From contig CALGFI010000247.1 in the NCBI GenBank assembly GCA_937881155.1, forward strand, positions 1 to 10,785: a DNA stretch of 10,785 nucleotides. Reading direction: 5' to 3'. Numbering within the stretch: the first letter of the stretch is position 1; every line of letters begins with the position of its first letter. This DNA comes from an uncultured bacterium. Lineage in GTDB: Bacteria > Actinomycetota > UBA4738 > HRBIN12. Positions 1 to 6,076 of the stretch are shown in pieces. The position numbers were made by a program, and so were the translations under genes. The notes under the pieces are model-generated. The model saw nothing but the letters and a program-made list of their open reading frames with translations, ran no database searches and was not told the DNA's origin.

Positions 1-1037
1 TCGGGCTCATCGCGTGGCGGCGCGACGCGCTTCGGTCCGAGGCTGCGTTCGACACGCCCTTGTCGCGCGAGAGCGTGTTCCTCGGCAACAACGTCTTGCT
101 GCTGGCGCTCACCGCGACCGTGCTCGTCGGAACGATCTATCCGCTCCTGGCCGAGGCCGTCCGGGGCACCAAGGTCTCGGTCGGCGGTCCGTACTTCAAC
201 CGCAACACGGCGCCGGTTGCGCTGCTGCTGCTGTTCCTCATGGGCGTTGGCCCACTGTTGCCGTGGCGTGCGGCTTCGGGCTCGGCGATCGTTCGGCGCC
301 TGCAATGGCCGGTGTGGGCGGCAGCCGGGACTGCGGTCGTGCTCGCCGTCGCCGGTGGAGGAACCGCCGCGACCGTCGTGTTCGCGCTCGCCGCGTTCGT
401 TGTGGTGGCGACGGTGTCGGAGATGGTGCGTGGGGTGCGCGCGCAACGGCGCGCACACGCCACGTCGTGGACGGAAGCGACGTCGGCCGCCATCGTGCGC
501 AACCGACGGCTATACGGAGGGCTCGTCGCCCATCTCGGCGTGCTGTTGATGCTCGTCGGCGTGGCGTGGGCGGCGATCGCCGATACGTCGGCCGAGGTTG
601 CGATCGCCCGAGGCGAGCGCAGACCGGTCGACGGATACGAGATCCGATTGGACGGGATCTCGTCTCGTGAGGAACCTCACCGCCGGATCGTCCTGGCGCA
701 CCTGACGGTGTTCGACAGGACGGGCGACGAGGTGGTCCGGCTGCAGCCTTCGCTGAACTTCTATCCGGCATCGTCGGAGCCGATCGGCACCCCGTCGCTC
801 CGCGTGGGAACGCCGTGGAACGGACTCCGCGACCTCTACTCGTCGCTGGTCGCCGTCGACCCGGAGACCGCGTCGGCGACCATCCGGTTCATCGTCAATC
901 CGGGCATCGGGCTGCTGTGGGCGGGCGGATTCGTCACCGCGGCGGGTGGTCTCCTGGCAGCGTTTCCCTCTCGGCGGCGGCGCGTGTCCGCGCCCGAGCC
1001 GGCGCACCCTCGCGTCCGCGAGGAGGTGCCCGTGTGA
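1..1037 (+). CDS. ccmF: Cytochrome c haem lyase subunit CcmF, C-terminal part (5' truncated by window edge)
   Basis: CcmF is the large membrane subunit of the System I haem lyase, which takes haem from CcmE and helps attach it to apocytochrome c on the outer face of the membrane. The reading frame is open from base 3 and gives 344 residues, about half of a usual CcmF of 600-700. Visible CcmF traits are a NN-x-L membrane helix start, the PYFNR motif followed by the TAPVALLLLFLMG helix, a conserved membrane His (codon 531-533, in GGLVAHLGVL), a periplasmic domain with NFYP and RDLYSSL, and a last helix ending in an Arg-rich cytoplasmic tail. It is the first visible gene of a ccmF-G-H-I operon and its stop overlaps the ccmG start. 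The family call is firm. The N-terminal half, including the WWD-type haem-handling motif, lies outside the window. Confidence 0.95.
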   Translation, partial: GLIAWRRDALRSEAAFDTPLSRESVFLGNNVLLLALTATVLVGTIYPLLAEAVRGTKVSVGGPYFNRNTAPVALLLLFLMGVGPLLPWRAASGSAIVRRLQWPVWAAAGTAVVLAVAGGGTAATVVFALAAFVVVATVSEMVRGVRAQRRAHATSWTEATSAAIVRNRRLYGGLVAHLGVLLMLVGVAWAAIADTSAEVAIARGERRPVDGYEIRLDGISSREEPHRRIVLAHLTVFDRTGDEVVRLQPSLNFYPASSEPIGTPSLRVGTPWNGLRDLYSSLVAVDPETASATIRFIVNPGIGLLWAGGFVTAAGGLLAAFPSRRRRVSAPEPAHPRVREEVPV

Positions 1038-1579
1038 ACGCGCGTCGCTGGCGCGTTGTGGTGATCGCCGCCGTTCCGGTGCTTGCGTTGGTGCTCCTTC
1101 TCGCGTCGGGGATCGGCAACGACCCACGCGACGTTCCGAGCGAGCTCGTGGCGAGGCGCGCGCCCTCGTTCTCGCTCCCGTCGCTCACAGGTGACGAGAC
1201 GATCTCGTCCGCCGATCTGCGCGGTCAGGCCGTCGTGCTGAACTTCTGGGCGTCGTGGTGCGTTCCGTGCCGAGAGGAGCACGGTGCGCTCGATGCCGCG
1301 TGGGACCGGTACCGCGAGCGGGGTGTCGTGGTGCTCGGCGTGAACGTCGAGGACGCGCGCCCGGACGCGCTCGAGTACGTCGAAGAGTTCGGCGGGAGTT
1401 GGCCGCTCGCCACCGATCCCGGATCGCTGACGTCGATCGCCTTCGGCCGGTTCGGCGTCCCCGAAACGTTCGTCATAGCGCCCGATGGGACGATCGTCGC
1501 CAAGATGGTCGGCGCCGTCACGTACGAGTGGCTCGTCGACGAGATCGAGGGTGCGCTCCGATCCGAGGCGACGTCGTGA
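1034..1579 (+). CDS. ccmG: Thiol:disulfide oxidoreductase CcmG/DsbE (thioredoxin-like, membrane anchored)
   Basis: This is a 181-residue membrane-anchored thioredoxin-fold protein that keeps the apocytochrome CxxCH cysteines reduced so that haem can be attached. An N-terminal anchor spans about residues 7-25. It is followed by a thioredoxin/AhpC-type domain with the active site WCVPC (Cys76 and Cys79) in an NFWASW context, and the cis-Pro loop GVPET (Pro143) followed by FVIAPDG, all typical of CcmG/DsbE/ResA. I chose the GTG at 1034 because the AGGAGGTG ribosome site at 1021-1028 sits 5 bases upstream, the GTGA overlap with the ccmF stop suggests coupling, and the protein then begins with its anchor. 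The same frame is open further upstream, but that would add a non-homologous Arg-rich extension. It could be named ResA-like, but its position between ccmF and ccmH makes CcmG the better name. Confidence 0.95.
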   Translation: MNARRWRVVVIAAVPVLALVLLLASGIGNDPRDVPSELVARRAPSFSLPSLTGDETISSADLRGQAVVLNFWASWCVPCREEHGALDAAWDRYRERGVVVLGVNVEDARPDALEYVEEFGGSWPLATDPGSLTSIAFGRFGVPETFVIAPDGTIVAKMVGAVTYEWLVDEIEGALRSEATS

Positions 1580-2043
1580 AGCGCGCAGTCGCGTTGATCG
1601 CGGTTGCCATCGCCGTCGCGATCGGCGCGACGATCGTCGCCGGACGCGACGATCCCGGATCGGGAACCGTCGCCGACCGAGCCCGCGACATCGCGGCCGG
1701 CTTGCGTTGCCCGGTCTGCTTGAACCTCTCCGTCGCCGATTCGCCGTCGAGGCTCGCCGGCGAGATGCGAGCGGCGATCGCGTCGAGGGTTCGCTCGGGA
1801 GAGACCGACGAGGAGATCCGGGCGTACTTCGTGGACCGCTACGGGGAGTGGATCCTGCTGGAGCCCACGCGCCGCGGGCTGAACCTGCTGCCCTGGGCGC
1901 TTCCGGTCGTCGCCTTGGTTGCGGGGCTGGCCGTGTGGTTGGCGCTCGTCCGGCGCCGTCCACCGCGCGACGACATGGCAGTGTCGCAGAGCGAACGTCG
2001 CCGGATCGAGCACGAGCTGCGCGGCCTCGAGGAGTCGACGTGA
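1576..2043 (+). CDS. ccmH: Cytochrome c maturation protein CcmH (LRCxxC thiol-redox protein)
   Basis: This is a 155-residue membrane protein that works with CcmG and CcmF in thiol reduction and presentation of apocytochrome c. An N-terminal hydrophobic segment (about residues 5-22) precedes the family signature LRCPVC at 43-48 (Cys45 and Cys48). The three-helix CcmH domain follows, with ADSPS, a GETDEEIRAYFVDRYGE stretch and a second membrane helix (about 113-133). A short charged cytoplasmic tail ends the protein. The GTG start at 1576 overlaps the ccmG stop in a GTGA arrangement. The length fits a stand-alone CcmH rather than the CcmH-CcmI fusion of Escherichia coli, and the CcmI part is the separate next gene. 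There is no strong ribosome site before the GTG, so translational coupling is likely. Confidence 0.93.
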   Translation: MKRAVALIAVAIAVAIGATIVAGRDDPGSGTVADRARDIAAGLRCPVCLNLSVADSPSRLAGEMRAAIASRVRSGETDEEIRAYFVDRYGEWILLEPTRRGLNLLPWALPVVALVAGLAVWLALVRRRPPRDDMAVSQSERRRIEHELRGLEEST

Positions 2044-2074
2044 CCCGCGCCCAGGCGTCGGATCGGGAGACCCG

Positions 2075-3004
2075 GTGAACCCGGTCATCGCCGCGCTGAC
2101 GGTCGCGTCCCTATCCGCGGTCGCCGTAGCCGGGGTAGCCGCCGGTTTCCGGCGCCGCGATCCCGTTTTGATCGAGGGACCGGTAGATCCGCTCGAGGAC
2201 CGTCGCCTCACGCTGCTTCGGTCGCTCGCCGACCTGGAGGAGTCGTGGAGGAGCGGTGCCCTCGAGGAGACGGAGTACGTCCGGCTTCGCCGCGAGACCG
2301 AGGGAGGGATGGCCCGGCTGCTCCGAGCGATCGACGCTCGCTCGATCGCGGCGCAGGACTCGGCGATCGCACGAGACGGCCGCCGAGAGAGCTTCCCTGC
2401 ACCTGTGGGCGATACGGCCGCCAGCGGGGACGTGGTCCCGGTTCCGGCCTCCGGACGCGTGCCACCGTGGGTCGTGGCCGTGCTGCTCGTGGCCACCGTG
2501 GGGTCCGTGGTCGTGACGGGGTTGCTGCGAGACGCGGAACCGAGGGCGTCGCCCGTGGCGCCGAGCGCGGCGGGCGACGACCCCTTCGCCTTCTTCGAGG
2601 ACCGCGTCGAACGCCAGCCGAACGACGTCGCCGCGCGACTCGACCTCGCGCATCGCTACCTGGACGCCGGTCGCATCGAGGAGGCACTCGCCGAGTACGC
2701 CGTTGTGCTCGAGCTCGATCCCGACGACGCCGAGGCGAACGCGCACGTCGGCATGATCCTGTACCTCTCCGATCGTCCGGAAAGCGCGCTGGAGTCCGTG
2801 GATCGGGCACTCGAGGCGGCGCCGGACTACCCCGAGGCGCTGTTCTTCCGGGGCGTCATCCAGCTTTGCGGGCTCGACCGGCCGAACGCTTCGATCGCAT
2901 CGTTCGAGCGTTACCTCGAGGCGGCGCCGTTCGGCGCGGAGCGCACGCTCGTCCAGGACCTCATCGCCGATGCCGAGCGAGGCGTTACGGGCCGGTGCCG
3001 CTGA
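2075..3004 (+). CDS. ccmI: CcmI/CycH-like apocytochrome chaperone, two membrane helices plus TPR domain
   Basis: This is a 309-residue protein with CcmI architecture. Helix 1 spans about residues 4-24. A charged, probably coiled-coil cytoplasmic segment spans about 38-100, with the LADLEESWRSGALEETEY pattern seen after helix 1 in CcmI proteins. Helix 2 spans about 131-151. Three TPR-like repeats then lie on the outer face (about 185-218, 219-252 and 253-286), with A-x-Y / P-x-x-A spacing. In other bacteria CcmI TPRs hold the C-terminus of apocytochrome c for the CcmF/H complex. The GTG at 2075 has GGGAG at 2065-2069, 5 bases upstream. The gap from the ccmH stop is 31 bases, the loosest junction in this operon. 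Sequence conservation in this family is low, so the call rests on topology and operon position. Confidence 0.85.
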   Translation: MNPVIAALTVASLSAVAVAGVAAGFRRRDPVLIEGPVDPLEDRRLTLLRSLADLEESWRSGALEETEYVRLRRETEGGMARLLRAIDARSIAAQDSAIARDGRRESFPAPVGDTAASGDVVPVPASGRVPPWVVAVLLVATVGSVVVTGLLRDAEPRASPVAPSAAGDDPFAFFEDRVERQPNDVAARLDLAHRYLDAGRIEEALAEYAVVLELDPDDAEANAHVGMILYLSDRPESALESVDRALEAAPDYPEALFFRGVIQLCGLDRPNASIASFERYLEAAPFGAERTLVQDLIADAERGVTGRCR

Positions 3005-3018
3005 TCCCGACGACTCGC

Positions 3019-3159
3019 TCAGACCCGGCGTCGCGCTGCGACCGCGTCGGCGCGCTCGCGCGCGCGACGCGCGCGGACGAACAGCCGCAGCGCGTATCCG
3101 CCCAGCGCCACCGCTGTGATCGCGTATCCGGCCACGACGTAGCCGACGTTCGGTTCCAT
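3019..3159 (-). CDS. ccmD: Small haem exporter subunit CcmD
   Basis: This is a 46-residue single-helix protein. Residues about 6-28 are hydrophobic, with the GYVVAGYAITAVALGGYALRL pattern. A strongly basic tail (RARRARERADAVAARRR) on the cytoplasmic side matches the helix-plus-basic-tail design of CcmD. In known systems CcmD helps release haem-loaded CcmE from the CcmABC complex. The ATG at 3159 shares one base with the ccmC stop (TGATG), and an AGGAGG site lies about 10 bases upstream inside ccmC. The same frame is open further upstream across ccmC, but that longer reading is Arg-rich shadow sequence. It is the last gene of the ccmABCD operon and ends 14 bases from the end of the opposing ccmI. 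Confidence 0.85.
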   Translation of the reverse strand: MEPNVGYVVAGYAITAVALGGYALRLFVRARRARERADAVAARRRV

Positions 3160-3896
3160 CAGCGCCCGGCCTCCTCGACCTCGCCGAGCCGCGGCGACAG
3201 GGCCTCGCGCGCCGCGCGCTCCTCGAGTCGCCCCACGCGGAGGCGAACCGCCATCAGGTACGCGAACACGATCGTGAACGCGCCGACGGCGACCAGCAGC
3301 GCGGTGAGCATCGAGCCCTCGATCTGGGGGCCTCCGAGCCGCAACACCGTCGACTGCTGGTGGAGCGAACGCCACCACACCACCGACAGGTGCACGATCG
3401 GCACGTCGACGAACCCGACGACCCCGATCACGGCCGACCATCGAGCGCGTCGCGTGGGGTTGTCCGTGATGCGCCGAACCGCGAGGTAGCCGATGTAGAT
3501 CAGCAGCAGCATCGCCGTCGTCGTCAGCCGCGGGTCCCACGTCCACCACGTCCCCCACACCGGCTTGCCCCACAGGGCGCCGAGGACGATGGCCAGCGCC
3601 GTGAACAGCACGCCGATCTCGGCAGACGCAGCTGCGACGCGATCCCATCTGATCCGGCTGGTCCGCAGGTACGCGACGCTCGAGACGAACACCACGAAGA
3701 ACGACAGGTACGCGAGCCACGCGGCGGGGACGTGCACGTACATCAGCCGCTGTACCTCGCCCTGGAGCGCGTCGGGCGGCGCCACGACGAGCGACAGCGT
3801 CGCGCTCAGGCCGAGCGCGAGCAGCGCCGCGACGCCGAGCAACCGTTCGCCGCTCCGTGACGTCGCCGTTCCGAGCCCGCGCGCGGCGATCTCCAC
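3159..3896 (-). CDS. ccmC: Haem-handling membrane protein CcmC (cytochrome c maturation)
   Basis: This is a 245-residue integral membrane protein of the HMP (haem handling) family that passes haem to CcmE. Six hydrophobic segments are visible. The diagnostic Trp-rich loop WGTWWTWDPRLT lies at about residues 114-125. Two conserved His residues flank it, His55 in MYVHVPAAW and His169 in PIVHLSVVWW, at the positions of the axial haem ligands known in CcmC. Length matches the family. The GTG start at 3896 has a GGAGG site (bases 3903-3907 on the + strand) 6 bases upstream, and lies one base after the ccmB stop. CcsA and CcmF share the WWD motif, but the length, the His spacing and the ccmB neighbour make CcmC secure. 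Confidence 0.96.
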   Translation of the reverse strand: MEIAARGLGTATSRSGERLLGVAALLALGLSATLSLVVAPPDALQGEVQRLMYVHVPAAWLAYLSFFVVFVSSVAYLRTSRIRWDRVAAASAEIGVLFTALAIVLGALWGKPVWGTWWTWDPRLTTTAMLLLIYIGYLAVRRITDNPTRRARWSAVIGVVGFVDVPIVHLSVVWWRSLHQQSTVLRLGGPQIEGSMLTALLVAVGAFTIVFAYLMAVRLRVGRLEERAAREALSPRLGEVEEAGR

Positions 3897-3897
3897 C

Positions 3898-4569
3898 TCA
3901 GTCCTCCATCAGGAAGCCGAACACGAGCACGCCGAGCGACACGAACACGACGTCGAACGCGACCAGGAGGCCAAGCCACGCGATCGCCTCGTCGGTGCGT
4001 CCCGTGGCGGCGAGATCGGTGGCCCGAACGCCGGCGACGAGCACCGGCGTCACGAGGGGAAGGACGAGGGTGGGGAAGAGCGCCTCGCGCGTTCGCGCGG
4101 CCTCCGCGAGCACGCCGAACAGGCCGCCCACTGCCGCGAGCCCGACGGCACCGAGCCCGAACGCGGCGGCCAGCACGAGCGGACCGCGCACCGTGAGGTC
4201 GAACAGCACGACGACGAGCACCAGCGCGCACGCGACGAGCATGAGGAGTTGCAGCGCGACCGCGGCAGCCTTGCCGAGGAACACCGCGGCCTTGTCGATC
4301 GGCGCGAGCAGCAACCCCTCGAGCGCGCCGTCCTCGCTCTCGATCTGGTACGCGCGTCGCGCGGCGATCACCGCCGCGAACAGGACGGCCATCCACAACA
4401 GGCCCGGCGCCGTCCGCAGGAGCACGTCGCGGCCCGGCCCGAACGCGAAACCGAACGAGACCAGCAACGTGGCGGCGAAGGGGAGCAACGTCGCAAGCGC
4501 GTGTTTGGCCCGGATCTCGGCGCGGACGTCCTTCGCGGCGATCGTGGCCGCGTGACGGAGGAGCCTCAT
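3898..4569 (-). CDS. ccmB: Haem exporter membrane subunit CcmB
   Basis: This is a 223-residue integral membrane protein, the permease partner of the ATPase CcmA in the CcmABCD complex. It starts with an amphipathic basic segment (residues 1-22, KDVRAEIRAK), as CcmB proteins do. About six hydrophobic helices follow, with the conserved cytoplasmic loop around YQIESEDGALEGLLLAP (about residues 74-90), which probably contacts the ATPase. The length is typical (about 220). The ATG at 4569 overlaps the ccmA stop by four bases (ATGA), and a GGGGGAG stretch just upstream can serve as ribosome site, so coupled translation with ccmA is expected. No unusual changes are apparent. Confidence 0.95.
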   Translation of the reverse strand: MRLLRHAATIAAKDVRAEIRAKHALATLLPFAATLLVSFGFAFGPGRDVLLRTAPGLLWMAVLFAAVIAARRAYQIESEDGALEGLLLAPIDKAAVFLGKAAAVALQLLMLVACALVLVVVLFDLTVRGPLVLAAAFGLGAVGLAAVGGLFGVLAEAARTREALFPTLVLPLVTPVLVAGVRATDLAATGRTDEAIAWLGLLVAFDVVFVSLGVLVFGFLMED

Positions 4570-5243
4570 GGCTCCCCCTCGCGAACGATGCGCCCCCCGT
4601 CCATGAACAGGACGCGGTCCGCGAGCCCCCGCTGCATGGTGTGGTGCGTCGCGACGACAACTGCGCGACCGTCGCGCGAAGCCTCGCGGATCAGATCGTC
4701 GACAGCGTGGTGCGCCTCGGCGTCGAGACCGGTGTAGGGCTCGTCAAGCAAGAGGATCTGCGGGCGCCGCAAGAGCGTCCTCGCCACCGCCACGCGCTGC
4801 CGCATGCCCTGCGAGAATCCGCGCACCCGTTCTCCGGCGACCTCGAGCAGCCCGACGCGGTCCAGCGCCGCCTGGATGTCCGCCCCGTCCACGCCGAGGA
4901 GCCGGCACCAGAACCGCAGGTTCTCCGCCGCCGAGAGGTCCTCGTACAGGCGCGTTCTGTGAGACATCAGGTCGGTGTGGCGACGGATCGCGTCGCGCTC
5001 GCGGACGAGGTCGAACCCCAGCACGGAACCGTGTCCGTACGTCGGGGATAGGGCGGTCGCCATGATCCGGAGGACCGTCGTCTTGCCGGCGCCGTTCGGG
5101 CCACGGAGCACCACCACTTCACCGGGTGCGACGCGAACGTCGGCGCGGACCAGGGCCGGATTCGCGCCGAACAGCCGCGTGACGGCGTTCAGCTCGACGG
5201 CCGTGACGGCGCTGCGAGCGTGCTTCTCGTGGAGGTCGTGCAC
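4566..5243 (-). CDS. ccmA: Haem exporter ATP-binding subunit CcmA
   Basis: This is a 225-residue ABC ATPase that powers release of holo-CcmE from CcmC/D. The motifs are complete: Walker A GPNGAGKTT (48-56), a CcmA-type Q-loop region with His (SHRTRLYEDLSAAENLRF, His95), signature FSQGMRQR (143-150), Walker B ILLLDEP (163-169), D-loop GLDAEA, and the switch His200 in VVATHH. The start codon is GTG at 5243. A shorter start is unlikely, because the next in-frame candidates would cut into the first beta strand. No strong ribosome site precedes it, but a TACAAA hexamer ends 6 bases upstream, so the transcript may begin at the GTG itself. It is the first gene of ccmABCD. The assignment among ABC ATPases rests on the ccmB/ccmC neighbours and the His Q-loop. 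Confidence 0.95.
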   Translation of the reverse strand: MHDLHEKHARSAVTAVELNAVTRLFGANPALVRADVRVAPGEVVVLRGPNGAGKTTVLRIMATALSPTYGHGSVLGFDLVRERDAIRRHTDLMSHRTRLYEDLSAAENLRFWCRLLGVDGADIQAALDRVGLLEVAGERVRGFSQGMRQRVAVARTLLRRPQILLLDEPYTGLDAEAHHAVDDLIREASRDGRAVVVATHHTMQRGLADRVLFMDGGRIVREGEP

Positions 5244-5249
5244 GGACCC

Positions 5250-5255
5250 TTTGTA
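5250..5255 (-). promoter_or_regulatory. Possible -10 element of the ccmABCD operon
   Basis: TACAAA on the minus strand ends 6 bases before the ccmA GTG, which puts a normal transcription start on or next to the first base of the gene. I see no convincing -35 element. The last base differs from the TANNNT consensus, so this is the weakest of the -10 candidates in the window. Confidence 0.3.
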
Positions 5256-5330
5256 GCACCCACGCGCGACGCGCCGCTCCGCCGGGGTCGGAGGACGGGC
5301 GGGGACGCCGGTTGGCTACCCGAGCGCCAC

Positions 5331-5336
5331 TACAAT
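5331..5336 (+). promoter_or_regulatory. Probable -10 element of the tRNA-Pro gene
   Basis: TACAAT matches five of the six bases of the TATAAT consensus. It ends 8 bases before the first base of the tRNA, so the primary transcript would carry only a very short 5' leader for RNase P. TTGGCT at 5312-5317 resembles a -35 element, but the 13-base spacing is too short to be standard. Confidence 0.5.
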
Positions 5337-5344
5337 CGGCCCGC

Positions 5345-5418
5345 CGGGATGTGGCGCAGTCTGGCAGCGCGCGGCGTTTGGGTCGCCGAGGTCGCCGGTT
5401 CGAATCCGGCCATCCCGA
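5345..5418 (+). tRNA. tRNA-Pro, anticodon UGG
   Basis: A full cloverleaf can be folded by hand. The acceptor stem CGGGATG (5345-5351) pairs perfectly with CATCCCG (5411-5417), with discriminator A at 5418. The D stem is GCGC/GCGC (5354-5357 and 5367-5370) with GG in the loop. The anticodon stem CGGCG/CGCCG (5372-5376 and 5384-5388) closes a 7-base loop TTTGGGT with anticodon TGG at 5379-5381. The variable region is 5 bases. The T stem GCCGG/CCGGC closes a TTCGAAT loop. The C1:G72 pair and A73 are usual for bacterial tRNA-Pro. CCA is not encoded, since the next bases are CGG, so the CCA-adding enzyme must supply it. The UGG anticodon reads CCA and CCG and can wobble more widely when modified. 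Confidence 0.97.
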
Positions 5419-5511
5419 CGGATCGTCGCAGGCGATCGACGGCGGCGAGGGGACGCGAGCCCGCCGAGACCGTTGCGGCGCAACATGAACCCCGAAATCT
5501 CACCGTGGCGC

Positions 5512-5517
5512 TACTCT
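5512..5517 (+). promoter_or_regulatory. Possible -10 element of the HEXXH-protein gene
   Basis: TACTCT fits TANNNT and ends 6 bases before the ATG at 5524. This places the predicted transcription start on the A of the start codon. No ribosome site is present in the six intervening bases (GGCGCC). No clear -35 element is seen. Confidence 0.4.
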
Positions 5518-5523
5518 GGCGCC

Positions 5524-6036
5524 ATGCGCCTCCGCTCGTTCTGTGACGACCTCCCGCTCGGCACCGTTCGCCGGATGCTGTCGGGGCTGCCGGAGGCACG
5601 CGGGTTCGACGTCGTCGTGCGGCCCCTGCGGTACCGGGAGAAGCCGCACCTCGCCGCACAGACCGACTTCGGCGAGCGCACGATCACGCTCCAGGTGCCC
5701 GAGCCCTTCTACCCGTTCGGCGAGGTCGTGGCGTTCGGGGCCAAGCGCCGGGCGGGTCGGTCGATCCGGTTCATCTGGCTGACCGAGGGCGTGACGTTCC
5801 GGACGGCGCGCGAGGTGCTCAGGTTCCTCTATCTCCACGAGTGGATGCACTGGTACCTCCACGTCCACCACGGCCGCGGCGGCTCTGCGGAGACGACCTG
5901 CGACCGGTTCGCCCTGCTGAACTACAAGCGCCGGGTGGTCACGATGGCGGACGCCGAGGCGGCGCTCCGCCGGGTCCCGGTCGAGCCGTCGCGGCCGACG
6001 GGCGCCGTCGCCGCTCGCCGCCGCATCGCCCGGTAA
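5524..6036 (+). CDS. Uncharacterised protein with HEXXH zinc-metallopeptidase motif
   Basis: I do not recognise this family. The 170-residue product has no signal peptide or membrane helix and looks cytoplasmic. Residues 1-100 are a mixed domain with beta-strand-like stretches (FDVVVRPL, RTITLQVP, RSIRFIWLTEG). A helix then carries His105-Glu106-Trp-Met-His109, the HEXXH pattern of zinc metallopeptidases. Further along come His113, His115 and His116, then Glu123 and Asp127 in SAETTCDRFALL, which recalls the E-x-x-x-D-x-F-A segment after HEXXH in ImmA/IrrE-like and other gluzincin peptidases. The tail from about 150 is basic and probably disordered. I chose the ATG at 5524 because TACTCT lies just upstream. 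An in-frame TTG at 5473 would add 17 unlikely residues. It appears monocistronic, between tRNA-Pro and a convergent aminotransferase gene. Protease activity is inferred from the motif only. Confidence 0.8.
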   Translation: MRLRSFCDDLPLGTVRRMLSGLPEARGFDVVVRPLRYREKPHLAAQTDFGERTITLQVPEPFYPFGEVVAFGAKRRAGRSIRFIWLTEGVTFRTAREVLRFLYLHEWMHWYLHVHHGRGGSAETTCDRFALLNYKRRVVTMADAEAALRRVPVEPSRPTGAVAARRRIAR

Positions 6037-6069
6037 CGGCCTCGCCCGGTAACCGCCTCGCTCGCCCGG
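6026..6069. repeat. Short tandem repeat across the stop codon of the HEXXH gene
   Basis: The 16-base unit TCGCCCGGTAACGGCC (6026-6041) is followed directly by TCGCCCGGTAACCGCC (6042-6057), with one mismatch. A partial third copy TCGCCCGG lies at 6062-6069. The first copy contains the TAA stop and the second repeats TAA in a different frame. It fills most of the 40-base gap to the convergent aminotransferase gene. It forms no convincing hairpin, so I read it as a small slippage duplication rather than a terminator. Confidence 0.6.
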
Positions 6070-6076
6070 CGTCCCA

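Noticed and set aside
14..670. Long Arg-rich open frame overlapping ccmF
   Set aside because: It is the alternative frame of a high-GC gene, with low-complexity Arg/Ala composition and no domain. The ccmF frame explains the same bases.
815..1033. Upstream extension of ccmG to an earlier in-frame start
   Set aside because: It would add 73 Arg/Gly-rich residues inside ccmF before the membrane anchor. The GTG at 1034 has a strong ribosome site and gives a normal CcmG length.
3160..3720. Upstream extension of ccmD into a 233-residue protein
   Set aside because: The added sequence is the ccmC antiframe-type Arg/Ala-rich translation. The 46-residue protein from the ATG at 3159 is the CcmD size and topology.
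3565..4737. 390-residue open frame on the + strand across ccmC, ccmB and ccmA
   Set aside because: It is antisense to three intact ccm genes and its Arg/Glu/His-rich low-complexity translation has no family features.
5421..5466. Possible tRNA terminator hairpins (GATCG/CGATC, and CGGCGG/CCGCCG with a 15-base loop)
   Set aside because: The stems are only 5-6 bp, one with a large loop, and no T-run follows. This is expected by chance at this GC content.
5473..5523. TTG start giving a longer HEXXH protein
   Set aside because: The 17 extra residues carry no feature and the start would lie upstream of the likely -10 box TACTCT. The ATG at 5524 fits better.
5220..5546. 108-residue open frame running through the tRNA gene
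   Set aside because: It crosses a perfect tRNA cloverleaf and two likely promoters, and its product has no recognisable domain.
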